A DNA stretch of 64,000 nt. Source: Bacteroides nordii WAL 11050 = JCM 12987 (GTDB lineage Bacteria > Bacteroidota > Bacteroidia > Bacteroidales > Bacteroidaceae). Shown piece after piece: positions 46,797 through 57,149 of this stretch. The first letter of the stretch is position 1. The number at the start of each line of letters is the position of its first letter. The stretch covers positions 62,001 to 126,000 of the forward strand of contig BAJA01000004.1 of assembly GCA_000613465.1 (NCBI GenBank), given 5' to 3'. Below the pieces are notes generated by a model that saw only the letters and a list, made by a program, of their open reading frames with translations, was not told the origin of the DNA and ran no database searches. The translations under genes were made by a program, and so were the position numbers.

Positions 46797-48572
46797 TCAA
46801 TAATCAGGGTTAGTCAGATTCGGGTCGCGGTCTGTTTCCAAACGTGGGATAGGCCACCATGTGAATTTCGGGTCCCAATATCTGTTTCTGTCGCGCACTC
46901 TGAGTTTATCTTTATAATCCTCGTATGAAGGAATATCATTAAGGTCGTGCCGTTCGTCTGTCTTAAAATCAGGAATGTCAGTTGGCTCTAATCCTTCATA
47001 TCTGATGTCCGGTTTAGGTTGTCCGTAAGAGGGATGCTCATTAAGCATATCACCTATACCCCAGCGCCGAACATCAACGAAGAGTAATCCTTCGAGCGCC
47101 AATTCAACTTTGCGTTCGCGCCGTATTAACTGTCGCATTTTGTTTTGGTCTCCTTTTCTATCTGTCGAAACTTCCGGCATTCCGGCGCGTTTGCGTACTT
47201 CGTTAATGGCCGAATATACCGATTCGTCCAACTCATTGAGTTCAATTTTGGCTTCGGCATACGAAAGGAGTATCTCAGCGTAACGCATCAGAATAAGATT
47301 GCTTGAAGAACTCATCAGCAATTCGGTATTTTCATCGGCATATTTGCGCCATAAATATCCTACTCCACTGTTCACGAGTGATGGGCTGGTGGAGGTGACA
47401 TCTACATTCGGTGCGGTATACCAGGCGTTTCTACGGGGATAGAACCGGGTCTTATCATCATAAATGTTGAGAATAAGTTTCTGAGGGTTATTGCCGTCGG
47501 TAATGGTATAGTTTATTGTGTCACCATGTCCTGCTAATGTGGCATTAAAACGCGGATCTCTGTTCAATGTAGGATGTTTCGGGTCATAAAGAGGAGATTC
47601 GTCTATACGTTTTCCATCGATACATTCGTAAGTATCTACAATCAGAGAACTCGGGAAACGTACCGATGATGCATAGTTACGCGATGAATGTCCATAACCT
47701 ACTGTATGCAATTTTTTCGTTCCGTTTGTAGAATACATTAACTCCCATAACAGTTCGTCCCGGACTTCACTCTTAGCCTGGCCGGTCAGATTGAACAAGT
47801 CGGAGAATTTGGGTGCCAATTTACGTTTACCGATCACTTTATTTGCTGCATCGGCGGCTATCCTGAAGTACTCGGTGGCTTTGTTTTCTACATTAAAGCT
47901 TCCGCCAAATAAACCCATACGCGCTATCAATCCGTATGCGACGGCTTTGTCTACCCGTCCCCGTTGGGTTGCGGTCCACGGGAGATAATCGGCAGCATCG
48001 TTCAGGTCTTTTATCAGAAAATCGATAATCTCTCCTTTTGGAGTACGTCCTACCTTGTACTCATCGATAGTTACAGGAGCAGTAAAGAAAGGTACATCGC
48101 CAAATGCCGATATAAGATTATAATAAGCATAAGCCCTTAGTACGCGTGCTTCGGCATAATACTGCCTGGCCGCATCACTCATTCCTGCTACGGCATCTTT
48201 GGCACCGTAAATTACAGAATTGGCACGGGCGGCTATTTGATATTCTCCGGTCCAGAACGCCTGAATCTTTCCATTGTCGGGATTTAACGTTCCCCCTGCA
48301 CCAATCGAACTATTTTCATCTTGTTCGAGTCCGTATGCCGTATAATGGTCGAGCACAATACATGCAGGTACTGCCCAGTTCATATCGAAATACAAAAGAG
48401 GATAAATACCGGTAACGCCTTCTTTCAATCCTGCTTCGGTTGCATAGAATCCTTCGGCATCGTAGGCAGGGTTTTCCTGGTCGAGAAAATCGGCACATGA
48501 GCTAACACCCATCGTGATAAAAAACGTAGCTATTAAATTATATAAGGTTGTCTTTTTCATCTTTTTCATCAA
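46797..48572 (-). CDS. SusD-like outer-membrane lipoprotein of PUL 2
   Basis: A 591-residue, intact SusD homologue. Lipobox GVSSC near residue 26, then ADFLDQENPAYD. Family pieces: RVLRAYAYYNLISAFGDVPF, VDKAVAYGLIARMGLFGG, LMRYAEILLSYAEAKIELNE, IRRERKVELALEGLLFVDVRRWG. It binds glycan and closes over the SusC barrel. The gene starts directly at the SusC stop codon region (48572/48573), so the two are tightly coupled. Confidence 0.95.
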   Translation of the reverse strand: MMKKMKKTTLYNLIATFFITMGVSSCADFLDQENPAYDAEGFYATEAGLKEGVTGIYPLLYFDMNWAVPACIVLDHYTAYGLEQDENSSIGAGGTLNPDNGKIQAFWTGEYQIAARANSVIYGAKDAVAGMSDAARQYYAEARVLRAYAYYNLISAFGDVPFFTAPVTIDEYKVGRTPKGEIIDFLIKDLNDAADYLPWTATQRGRVDKAVAYGLIARMGLFGGSFNVENKATEYFRIAADAANKVIGKRKLAPKFSDLFNLTGQAKSEVRDELLWELMYSTNGTKKLHTVGYGHSSRNYASSVRFPSSLIVDTYECIDGKRIDESPLYDPKHPTLNRDPRFNATLAGHGDTINYTITDGNNPQKLILNIYDDKTRFYPRRNAWYTAPNVDVTSTSPSLVNSGVGYLWRKYADENTELLMSSSSNLILMRYAEILLSYAEAKIELNELDESVYSAINEVRKRAGMPEVSTDRKGDQNKMRQLIRRERKVELALEGLLFVDVRRWGIGDMLNEHPSYGQPKPDIRYEGLEPTDIPDFKTDERHDLNDIPSYEDYKDKLRVRDRNRYWDPKFTWWPIPRLETDRDPNLTNPDY

Positions 48573-51500
48573 TTAAAATTCCACATTGAGTCCGAATATA
48601 AATGTCTTGTTCAACGGATAGCAGCTTGCGCCTGATCCGATACTGTTTTCAGGGTCGAAACCTTCGTAAAAGTTGTTTTTTATGGTAAACAGATTCTGTG
48701 CACTTGCATAAATTCTCACTTTGGATAGCGCAGCTTTCTGTATCCATGTTTGCGGCAGCGTATATCCTAATACAATATTTTTCAGGCGGCAATAGGCTCC
48801 GCTTTTTACCCAGAAGCTTGATATCATATTGTTTGGATTGGTTCCGCTGGGATCTTCAAGTAAAATCGGGAATTTTGCATGGGGGTTGTCCTCAGTCCAA
48901 TAATCCAGTTGATATTTATATATCGTGTAATTGCCGGATAAAGCACGTGCCCCTGCTCCGGAGTAATATACATCTCTTTTACCCACTCCCTGAAAGAACA
49001 AGGAGAAATCAAGACCTTTCCAATCGCCGCCTAATGTCAGTCCGAATTCATATCGCGGAGTAGAGTTGCCGAGTATCGTACGGTCGTAATTATCTATTTT
49101 TCCATCGGGAACTCCATCCGGACCGCTGATATCTTTATATTTAATATATCCCGGTTTTATATTGTTGGGGTTACCACCGTATACGGGAGAGTTGTTGATC
49201 TCTTCCCGGCTTTGGAAATAACCGTCGGCAACGTATCCGTACCATGAGTTATATTCTTCGCCTTCTTTGGTGATTGTTGTAGTGCCTACGTACTCTTTCC
49301 CATATAAGTCTATTACTTTGTTTTTTACATCAGAAAGATTTCCTTTGACGTAGTAGTTTACATTACCGATACGGTCTTGCCAGGATAGCGAAAGTTCCCA
49401 GCCGCTGTTTCTCATCGAACCGGCGTTTTCCCATGGAGCCGTCATTCCTACGAACAATGGAACGGGGAATTGCTGAAGCATGTCTGTGATATTTTTTATA
49501 TAATAATCGAAGGTTGCATTCAAACGGTTATTAAACATACCAATATCGATACCCGCATTAATTTGTTTTGATTTTTCCCAGGTTATTGCTTCGTTAGCCA
49601 ACTGAATCTGTGCGACACCGGCAGCAAGCTCTTTATCAAACCAATATCCATAGGTGGTAGTGCTTCCTATAGATGAAGCATAGGGATAATAGCCACTGAT
49701 AGCCTGGTTACCTAATTCTCCATAGGAGGCTCTTAATTTCAGATTGCTTACTACACTTTTAGCCGATTCAAAGAAGTTCTCTTCGGATATTCTCCATCCG
49801 GCGGATACCGAAGGGAAGAAACCCCAGCGATGTCCTTTCTTGAATCTTGAAGTACCATCGTAGCGACCGTTGACTTCGAGCAGATATCTGTCATTGTATG
49901 CATAATTTAGTCTAAAGAAGTATGACAGCATAGACCATGCGTATTTTGAACTGGAATTCGATGCGGTACTAACGTCACCATTTACAAGTTCTTCATATCC
50001 ATCGTAATAATAATTTTTACGACCGGCTAACAGATAAGTGTTATGTAATTCTTCGCTTTGAAATCCAACTAACGCTTTCAGGTAGTTCTTATGGAAATTC
50101 TTTTCATAAGTTCCCTGCAGATTATATTGTTTGGTAACTGTTTTTGTTCTATGTTCTGATTTTGATGATCCTGTCGTCGGAAATTCTCCCTTTGATACGC
50201 CACTTTCGTATACCTGATAGGGTTTTACAAATGCATTAGTTTCGCCATCTGCGCGTTTCCATGAATATGCTCCGAAAATATTGAAGCCCTTGAAGGGATC
50301 GATAGACAAAGTTGTTCTTGCAGTATATTCGGGAGCAATACTATTTGTTGTACATCCGCTTTGTACCATAGCAATGGGATTGGTTCCGTTAATACCATAC
50401 CCCCATGTACCATCGGCGTTGATGCCCGACATGATGGGGGTCATGGTCAGGGCTTTGCCTATGATATTGGCGGGAGTATCCATTACGGGAGATTTAGCAG
50501 TAGCCTGGCGTATGCCTATATCTACTCCGAGTTTCATCCATTTATTAATTTGGGTGTCTGTGTTTACGCGTAAAGAAGTTCGTGTGAATTTGTTATTATC
50601 GATAAGGCCGTTTTGTGCATAATATCCTGCTGTAGCAAAAAGTTTTGTTATATTGTTACCGCCACTGATACTAACAGAATAATTTTGGGTGGTTGCGTGG
50701 TCTTTGATTACTTCTTTTCGCCAATCCGTATCGTAATAATTAATGTTGTCTACACCCCCGTTTTTATAAATATCGATGGTTTGGGTGTATAATGGTTCTT
50801 GGCTTGCGTTGACACGTGCCACATCTACTGCCTGCATGTACTCGATGGCGTTTGTAGGCGTAGGCAGTGTGGTTGGTTTATTATAACCCATATAGCCATT
50901 AAATGTTAGTTTCACTTTTCCTTCGGAACCTCGTTTTGTGGTAACCAATATTACCCCATTTGAAGCCCTTGAACCATAGATGGAGGCAGAAGCTGCATCT
51001 TTTAATACAGTAATTGATTCTACCGAATTCAAATCGATGCGGTTCATGTCACCTTCTACCCCGTCGATTAATATCAATGGAGAGGTTGCTGAGTTCAGTG
51101 AGCCCAACCCTCTAATCTTGATAGAGGCATTGTCTGCTCCCGGTTGACCAGATGATTGAATGGCAGTAAGTCCGGGGATTACACCCTGTAGTGCAGCGGA
51201 GCCTGTAGAGACACTTCGTCTGAGAATATCTTCGCTGTTCACACTTTGTACTGATCCCGTGAGATTTATTTTCTTTTGGGTACCATATCCTACGACTACT
51301 ACATCGTCAAGAAGAACATTGGAACTATCCAGAATGATGTTCTTGATTTCAGATTTGTTTACCTTAATCTTTAGCGGAGTATAACCTATATACGTATAAG
51401 TTAGTGTAGTCGGTTTTTCTAATTGTAACTCATAGTTACCGTCAATGTCCGTGATTGTTCCAACGTTGTTGTCGGATATGATGGAAGCTCCTATCAAAGC

Positions 51501-51878
51501 TTCACCGTCACTTCCCTTTACCTGACCTTTAATTATAATTTTTCCGACCGATTGAGGGTTTGATTGTGTACTCCTTTTTGACAGGATGATTTGTTTCTGA
51601 CTTTTAATAATATACGCAATTTCGGTATCTTTGAATAAACTATTGAGTATGGTTTCAATGGATTTATTCTCTGTTTTGAAACTGACCTTTTTAGTGAAAT
51701 CCGGTAAGTTCTCTGCATAAAAGAACTTATAACCGGTGTCTCCCTCAATTATTTTGATTGCCTGTGCAATTGTTTTATCGGCAATACTAACAGAATGCTG
51801 TGCGTGAACCGGATAGGTTATAACTAATAACACTAACAGGCATAACAGCTTAAACGGTTTTAAATTATTATTTTTCAT
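48573..51878 (-). CDS. SusC-like TonB-dependent transporter of PUL 2, with STN domain
   Basis: An intact 1101-residue outer-membrane importer. Signal peptide (LLCLLVLLVITYPVHAQ), STN domain (residues about 28-95, VSIADKTIAQAIKIIEGDTG), carboxypeptidase-regulatory-like domain (IIKGQVKGSDGEALIGASIIS), TonB plug (ALQGVIPGLTAIQ, IKIRGLGSLNSATSPLILIDG, ASIYGSRASNGVILVTT) and a barrel ending in FGLNVEF with the usual terminal Phe. The STN domain couples it to the FecR/sigma pair just upstream (27 bp gap to fecR). Confidence 0.96.
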   Translation of the reverse strand: MKNNNLKPFKLLCLLVLLVITYPVHAQHSVSIADKTIAQAIKIIEGDTGYKFFYAENLPDFTKKVSFKTENKSIETILNSLFKDTEIAYIIKSQKQIILSKRSTQSNPQSVGKIIIKGQVKGSDGEALIGASIISDNNVGTITDIDGNYELQLEKPTTLTYTYIGYTPLKIKVNKSEIKNIILDSSNVLLDDVVVVGYGTQKKINLTGSVQSVNSEDILRRSVSTGSAALQGVIPGLTAIQSSGQPGADNASIKIRGLGSLNSATSPLILIDGVEGDMNRIDLNSVESITVLKDAASASIYGSRASNGVILVTTKRGSEGKVKLTFNGYMGYNKPTTLPTPTNAIEYMQAVDVARVNASQEPLYTQTIDIYKNGGVDNINYYDTDWRKEVIKDHATTQNYSVSISGGNNITKLFATAGYYAQNGLIDNNKFTRTSLRVNTDTQINKWMKLGVDIGIRQATAKSPVMDTPANIIGKALTMTPIMSGINADGTWGYGINGTNPIAMVQSGCTTNSIAPEYTARTTLSIDPFKGFNIFGAYSWKRADGETNAFVKPYQVYESGVSKGEFPTTGSSKSEHRTKTVTKQYNLQGTYEKNFHKNYLKALVGFQSEELHNTYLLAGRKNYYYDGYEELVNGDVSTASNSSSKYAWSMLSYFFRLNYAYNDRYLLEVNGRYDGTSRFKKGHRWGFFPSVSAGWRISEENFFESAKSVVSNLKLRASYGELGNQAISGYYPYASSIGSTTTYGYWFDKELAAGVAQIQLANEAITWEKSKQINAGIDIGMFNNRLNATFDYYIKNITDMLQQFPVPLFVGMTAPWENAGSMRNSGWELSLSWQDRIGNVNYYVKGNLSDVKNKVIDLYGKEYVGTTTITKEGEEYNSWYGYVADGYFQSREEINNSPVYGGNPNNIKPGYIKYKDISGPDGVPDGKIDNYDRTILGNSTPRYEFGLTLGGDWKGLDFSLFFQGVGKRDVYYSGAGARALSGNYTIYKYQLDYWTEDNPHAKFPILLEDPSGTNPNNMISSFWVKSGAYCRLKNIVLGYTLPQTWIQKAALSKVRIYASAQNLFTIKNNFYEGFDPENSIGSGASCYPLNKTFIFGLNVEF

Positions 51879-51905
51879 AGGCTTAATTTGTTAACTGGTT
51901 TATTT

Positions 51906-52934
51906 TTATCTATGTTTTTTTATTATATTCTTTTGGGCAGAGACTGTTATTACAGAGTCGGTTACTGTATATGTCAGCGGATAACTCAGGCTCATCACAT
52001 ATAGGACATTAGTTAATGAGTTATTCTGAATGGTACCGGTGAATTTCATATTTCTCAGCTTTGCATCGTTAATATTGATTTTTACGTTATACATCCTTTC
52101 GATGGTTTGCGCAATGGAAGACAAGGGTTCGGCATTACAAACAAGCTGTCCTGTTCTCCAATAATTGGCGATTGAAATATCATCAGTTACTGATGCTTTG
52201 ATAGTCTGTCGTTTCAGATTATAAGTAGCTACTCCGTTAGGAAGAAGAGTCACACTCTCTTTGTTGTTGTAGACTTTGACTTTTCCTTTGGCAAGAGTAG
52301 TAGTAATAAGGCTGTCAGTAGGATATGCTTTTACGTTAAATTCAGTACCTAAAGCTTCAATGTCTACTCCGTTACATGTTACAACAAATCTTTTATCAGG
52401 ATTTTTGGCTACTTCAAAATAAGCTTCCCCATTAAGACTTACCATGCGCTCTTCGGAATTGTAATTACCGGAAAATGATATCTTAGATGCAGAATTCAAA
52501 TGTACTATGGTACCGTCTGCTAAGCGCATACTCCCTTTTTGGCCCGGTTCCACTTCAAAAGTATAGATGTTACTCTCCATATTCTCTTGATGTTCTGCAA
52601 AATTATTGTATAGTAAGTATGCAGTAAATGTTGAGCATACTATAATTGCAATAGCGGCAGCAACTCCTGGAATGGAGTAAATACGACGTTTGATGCTATG
52701 TTTGGGCGATACAGGTTTGGAAGAAACGGCTCCTTTGATTTTTAGCTGAATGTTATTCCATATTTCACTTTTGAGCGATTCATCAATATCTTCGGAGGCA
52801 CTTTCCCATGCTTCCCTGCTATTGCGTTCGGCATCTTCAGAATTCATCCATTTGGCCAGTTCAGCACGTTCGGATGTTGAAGAAGAGCCTGTGAGCAGGT
52901 TCGTGATTAAATGTTTTATGCGTTCTATCTTCAT
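51906..52934 (-). CDS. FecR-family anti-sigma factor of PUL 2
   Basis: An intact 342-residue inner-membrane protein. Cytoplasmic N-terminus (IKHLITNLLTGSSSTSERAELAKWM), one membrane segment (VAAAIAIIVCSTFTAYLLY, about 90-110), FecR domain (VEPGQKGSMRLADGTIVHLNSASKI, GEAYFEVAKNPDKRFVV, ALGTEFNVKAY) and a C-terminal STN-like domain (SSIAQTIERMYNVKINI). It passes the ligand signal from SusC to the sigma factor 66 bp upstream. Confidence 0.95.
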   Translation of the reverse strand: MKIERIKHLITNLLTGSSSTSERAELAKWMNSEDAERNSREAWESASEDIDESLKSEIWNNIQLKIKGAVSSKPVSPKHSIKRRIYSIPGVAAAIAIIVCSTFTAYLLYNNFAEHQENMESNIYTFEVEPGQKGSMRLADGTIVHLNSASKISFSGNYNSEERMVSLNGEAYFEVAKNPDKRFVVTCNGVDIEALGTEFNVKAYPTDSLITTTLAKGKVKVYNNKESVTLLPNGVATYNLKRQTIKASVTDDISIANYWRTGQLVCNAEPLSSIAQTIERMYNVKININDAKLRNMKFTGTIQNNSLTNVLYVMSLSYPLTYTVTDSVITVSAQKNIIKKHR

Positions 52935-53000
52935 CTTCTGTGGTTATTTATAGTATATATCCACAGCTCCCACAAAAGGATTACAAGAAAATGAAATATT

Positions 53001-53572
53001 TTAGAAATTTATCGAAGATACTGAAATAAAGATCATGAAAGCAGAGCCCATTTTGGACTTAAGAAAACTAATCGTACGATGTATTTGGGTAGAAACGGTT
53101 TTTTCTGAAATAGAAAGTTCCTGTGCTATTTCTTTGTTAGACAGTCCTTTGCTCCATCTCATCAGGAATATTCTGCGACGTGCTTCCGGAAGTTCGGCCA
53201 ATAGAGAAAGAATTTGTTGTTCTATCATGTCGCGTGATAAATTTTCTTCTATGTCCGATTCTTCCTCTTCTTTGGCGGTTTCCTGTACCTTGATGGCATA
53301 ACTTTTAAAGATATTGAGACGGCGTATTTCACGGAATAATAAATTTCGGGCAATAGAATATATATAGCTTCAATATTGCCATTCACATCGAGATTTGATC
53401 GTGAATCCCATAATTGGAGAAACGTGTTTTGAGTAATATCTTTCGCCAGGTCTGAGTCATATATAAACGAATTTATATAATTGAAAATCTTTCCTACATA
53501 ACTGTTGTAGAGTGATTCAAAGGTCTCTCTATTGCCGGAAATAAAAGATTCTATATCGTTTTGTTTTTTCAT
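53001..53572 (-). CDS. ECF sigma factor of PUL 2, apparent frameshift
   Basis: RpoE-like sigma factor of about 191 residues when repaired. Region 2 in the first frame: FESLYNSYVGKIFNYINSFIY, AKDITQNTFLQLWDSRSN. The frame then changes at about 53370: restoring one base in GAAGC-TATATA gives IEAYIYSIARNLLFREIRRLNIFKSYAIK, the normal continuation. Region 4 in the second frame: LPEARRRIFLMRWSKGLSNKEIAQELSISEKTVSTQIHRTISFLKSKM. It heads the whole PUL 2 gene set. Confidence 0.86.
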
Positions 53573-53805
53573 AAAAAACGGATTTGTATGATAATTGCGA
53601 TGGTTCTCTAAAAATATTATTTATTTTAGTCTTATTGGATTGAAAAATCTGATTTTATCGGGTTTCTTAATTCATTTGTAACTTGAAATTCGTTTAAAAT
53701 TTAAAGTTATCATTGCAAAATGCAATTATTTGATAATTACTTGCCCTTTTCATCCTTTTGCGTTAATAAATTGCAATATTAGTAACTAAAAATAAATATT
53801 AATAA

Positions 53806-53813
53806 TATATTTG
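53806..53813 (+). promoter_or_regulatory. Putative -7 element of the EEP phosphodiesterase gene
   Basis: TATATTTG matches TAnnTTTG and lies 20 bp before the ATG at 53834. The surrounding region is very AT-rich, so chance matches are likely; no -33 element is clear. Confidence 0.4.
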
Positions 53814-53833
53814 TTTCCAAAATCGAGTATGCC

Positions 53834-54603
53834 ATGAAAAAATTATTTTTTATTCTCATTCTTTTATCCACTTTGAATATAAATGCTCAGGACACTTTGA
53901 AACTCAGGGTGATGACTTATAATCTGAGATTCGGTGAACTTGCAACTATTGATCAGTTAGCGGAACACATCAAAGCTTTTCAACCTGATTTCGTAGCTCT
54001 TGAAGAGGTGGATGTAAATACCCACCGGACACTTGCGCCTCATCAAAACGGCAGAGATATGCTCTCTGAATTGGCCGGAAAAACAAATATGTTCGGACTC
54101 TATGGAAAAACGATTCATTTCAGTGGTGGTTATTACGGTATTGGAATACTTTCCAAACATCCTTATATAAGTGTAAACAAATTAATGTTGCCTAATCCTC
54201 AAGGGGCGGAACCTCGCGCTCTTCTTGAAGGATTGTTTGAGGTTGGGAAATCAGATACTATCTTTTTTGCAGCCACCCATTTGGATGTGACAGACGAGAA
54301 AACTCGCGAATTACAAGCACAATACATCACTGATTATTTTAAAACTTCTTCTTATCCTGTGATAATTGGCGGAGATTTTAATGCTGAACCCAATTCTAAA
54401 GTCATAAAGAAAATTATGGCTCGTCATTGGTGGGATGCAACCGATTCGGCTTTAACTTTTCCCGCCTGGGAACCTAAAGTAAAAATTGACTATCTATACG
54501 CCCGTCCTCAAAAGGGTGGAGAGTAGTACGAACCCAGGCGGTTCACTCATTATTGTCAGATCATCTTCCTATTATCACGGAACTTGAATATGTGCGTGAA
54601 TAA
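53834..54603 (+). CDS. Secreted endonuclease/exonuclease/phosphatase-family phosphodiesterase, apparent frameshift
   Basis: Metal-dependent hydrolase of the EEP superfamily, about 256 residues. Signal peptide (LFFILILLSTLNINAQ). Motifs: LRVMTYNLRFGE, FVALEEVDVNTHRT (metal Glu), YGIGILSK, FFAATHLDV, VIIGGDFNAEP, KVKIDYLYARP. The frame stops at 54524-54526, before the last catalytic motif. Restoring one T at about 54521 gives KGWRVVRTQAVHSLLSDHLPIITELEYVRE, which supplies the missing SDH motif and ends at 54601-54603. It diverges from PUL 2 and may act on phosphodiesters or phosphorylated products of the same glycan. Confidence 0.83.
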
Positions 54604-54644
54604 TAAATAGTTAGGTTTCATTTACATATATTTCATTTATTAAA

Positions 54645-56048
54645 TTATTTTTCATTCCAGTTCTTTTCTATTTCTTCGAGGCTTTTTCCGGTGGTTTCGG
54701 GAACTAATTTCCATATAATCAGAATGTATGGAACGCACATGCCTGCGAAGATGAGGAATGTACCCGCCGGAGTAAGGTTCTGTAGCATCCAGGGGGTAAG
54801 TTGTCCGATGAGGAATGTTCCGATCCAAAGCGAGAATCCGGCAATGGACATAGCCAGTCCCCGGACTTTGATAGGGTACATTTCGGATAGAAGTACCCAG
54901 ATAACAGCACATATGGATATGGCACAACAGAATATGTAGCTTAGGAAAAATATCAATAATGCAGTGCTTGGTATTTGCAATTCGGCTCCTTTGATAAAGT
55001 AAAATGCAATAAGCACTAACGAGATTATCATTCCCGAAACGCCATAATAAACGAGTTTCTTTCGTCCGACCTTATCGATGATAACCAATGCCAGTACGGT
55101 AGTGAGCATGTTAACCATTCCCACCAACACCTGGTAGAAAAGAGAATCTCCACTGGAGAGGCCACTTTCCTGAAAGATAGACGGGCCATAATAAAGTACG
55201 GCATTCACTCCCATGAATTGCCCTAAGATAGCGATGGATGCCCCGATAATTACTGCTTTGAGTATACCGGGCCGCAAAAGTAGAGACCATTCGGACTTGG
55301 ATTCTCCGCCGGCAACTTGCCGTATGGCACTTATTTGTACCTCGGATTCGCTTTTACTGCCATAAATTCGTTGCAGAATACGACTTGCCCGCATTTCTTT
55401 ATTTTTAAGAACCAACCAACGGGGGCTTTCGGGAATAAAGAAAATGATTAAGAAAAAGAGTAATGCCGGAACTGTTTCCATACCCAACATTCCTCTCCAT
55501 ATCTCGTCTGAAAAGATTTTAACAATCCATTGGTTACTCGATTGGGCAGCGGCATCGGCTCCAAGCACTAATTGGTAATTGACCAGATAAGCCCCTAAGA
55601 AACCGATGGTTATGGCTAATTGGTATAATGATACCAGTCGTCCCCGGTATTGGGGAACGGATACTTCGGATATATATAATGGTGAAATAATAGAAACGAC
55701 ACCGATACCGACTCCACCGATAATACGGTATATCACCAGTTCATTGAAGGAGGATGCTAACGCACAACCTATGGCAGATGCCGAAAATAGTATGGCCGAG
55801 AGAATCATTGTGTTTTTCCGGCCACCTCTGTCGCTTAGAATTCCGGCGCAGGCGACACCACCGATAGAGCCTATCAACGCACAACCTACGTACCATCCGG
55901 CCTGAAGGGTGTTTAGCCCGAATTGTTGTGATACCTGTGCTATTGTTCCTGAAATAACGGCTGTGTCATATCCGAATAGGAAACCTCCTAAAGCGGCCAC
56001 TACCGATAGAAATATGATATATCCTATATTTGTTTTTGATTGGTTCAT
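54645..56048 (-). CDS. Sugar porter (major facilitator superfamily)
   Basis: An intact 467-residue inner-membrane transporter with about 12 membrane segments. Sugar-porter signatures: GGFLFGYDTAVISG, DRGGRKNTM, YRIIGGVGIGVVSIISPLYISEVSVPQYRGRLVSLYQ, FIPESPRWLVLKNK, DKVGRKKLVYYG, and the C-terminal PETTGKSLEEIEKNW. Related proteins import hexoses or xylose with protons. It follows the DUF4434 gene by 9 bp and the two form an operon that could take up the monosaccharide released by PUL 2. Confidence 0.93.
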   Translation of the reverse strand: MNQSKTNIGYIIFLSVVAALGGFLFGYDTAVISGTIAQVSQQFGLNTLQAGWYVGCALIGSIGGVACAGILSDRGGRKNTMILSAILFSASAIGCALASSFNELVIYRIIGGVGIGVVSIISPLYISEVSVPQYRGRLVSLYQLAITIGFLGAYLVNYQLVLGADAAAQSSNQWIVKIFSDEIWRGMLGMETVPALLFFLIIFFIPESPRWLVLKNKEMRASRILQRIYGSKSESEVQISAIRQVAGGESKSEWSLLLRPGILKAVIIGASIAILGQFMGVNAVLYYGPSIFQESGLSSGDSLFYQVLVGMVNMLTTVLALVIIDKVGRKKLVYYGVSGMIISLVLIAFYFIKGAELQIPSTALLIFFLSYIFCCAISICAVIWVLLSEMYPIKVRGLAMSIAGFSLWIGTFLIGQLTPWMLQNLTPAGTFLIFAGMCVPYILIIWKLVPETTGKSLEEIEKNWNEK

Positions 56049-56057
56049 TTCTGCTTA

Positions 56058-57149
56058 TTATTTGATATCGAAATATTCTTTATAGCGATCATACAGATGC
56101 CCGGCCTGGAGATAAGCTGACTGCGGGCTCATAAAATGAGAGAATTCAAATGTTATGGCTTTATCGTATCCGGCTCTTTGAGCTGCCTCAAGTTTAAGTC
56201 GTAATTTATCAAATTTAATAGGGAAAAACTTAATAGGCATATCTCTGTCGAAAGATTCGGCATTTGTCCAGCATTTCAATCCATATTTATCGGCCAGTCT
56301 TTTGTTTACTTCAAAGAAGGCATCCAGTTCATGATAATCTATCTGTCCGTCCTGGAAAGCGCAAGCATCTACTACATCACTGATTCCGGCAAATATTTCA
56401 TCCCATTCTTCTTCGTGTTCCTTCACTGAAATTGAATCTTTCCTGCTGAGCATGGCGCTTGAAGCCTGTACAGCTTTTTTTCCGTCAATCCATGGAGATA
56501 TGAACGTAGGCAGTCCGTTTGAAATATCTTTGCATTGTTTTCCTAATGCGTGGAATGTGCCGATTGCACCTTTGGTTTTCCGGCTGATTTCCGTACTGAT
56601 ATACCATCCCTGAAAGCTTTTATACTTCTCTCCGTAATTTTTCCAGACTTCATCAATTACATGTTTGTTGTGTTCTATTTCCCAGGTGAGATCATTTGTG
56701 TCCCAATATCTTCCGGAGTCGTACAAGCCAAAATAGAACTTCATACCATATTTATCAGCCAGTCGCAGATACATATCCAAAAGATCGACCGAAGGTTTAT
56801 AGCAACCCTGACCGATCAGATATTCAGATGGATAAGTAATAAATTTACGATATCCTGAGCGGATCATAATGACAGTATCTATACCAATTGCTTTCATGTG
56901 TCGAAAATCGGCATCCCACTCTTTTTCTCCCCAGTTCTGATGAGGGATGTCATGAGATATTTCATCCAGAAAAGTTCCGGTTATTTTTAGTGCATTATTT
57001 GTGGGAACGATGAGTTTGTTCCGGATTTCGTCAGTTGTAGTTTCTCGCTCCTTTGAAATGCATGAAGAGAGCCATGACGGTAAGGTAATAGCGGCGGTGC
57101 CTGCCAATACTGATTTCTTTAAAAATTCCCTCCGATTGTTGATTTTCAT
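56058..57149 (-). CDS. DUF4434-family secreted putative glycosidase
   Basis: A 363-residue protein with a twin-arginine-like leader (NNRREFLKKSVLAGTAAITLP) and a lipobox-like SSC. The pattern GTFLDEISHDIPHQNWGEKEWDADFRHMKAIGIDTVIMI, YGMKFYFGLYDSGRYW, FQGWYISTEISRK and KCWTNAESFDRDMP fits DUF4434, a TIM-barrel family. Acidic residues in YISTEIS and NAESFD are candidate catalytic residues. It is transcribed together with the sugar porter, suggesting that it releases a sugar which the porter imports. Confidence 0.75.
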   Translation of the reverse strand: MKINNRREFLKKSVLAGTAAITLPSWLSSCISKERETTTDEIRNKLIVPTNNALKITGTFLDEISHDIPHQNWGEKEWDADFRHMKAIGIDTVIMIRSGYRKFITYPSEYLIGQGCYKPSVDLLDMYLRLADKYGMKFYFGLYDSGRYWDTNDLTWEIEHNKHVIDEVWKNYGEKYKSFQGWYISTEISRKTKGAIGTFHALGKQCKDISNGLPTFISPWIDGKKAVQASSAMLSRKDSISVKEHEEEWDEIFAGISDVVDACAFQDGQIDYHELDAFFEVNKRLADKYGLKCWTNAESFDRDMPIKFFPIKFDKLRLKLEAAQRAGYDKAITFEFSHFMSPQSAYLQAGHLYDRYKEYFDIK

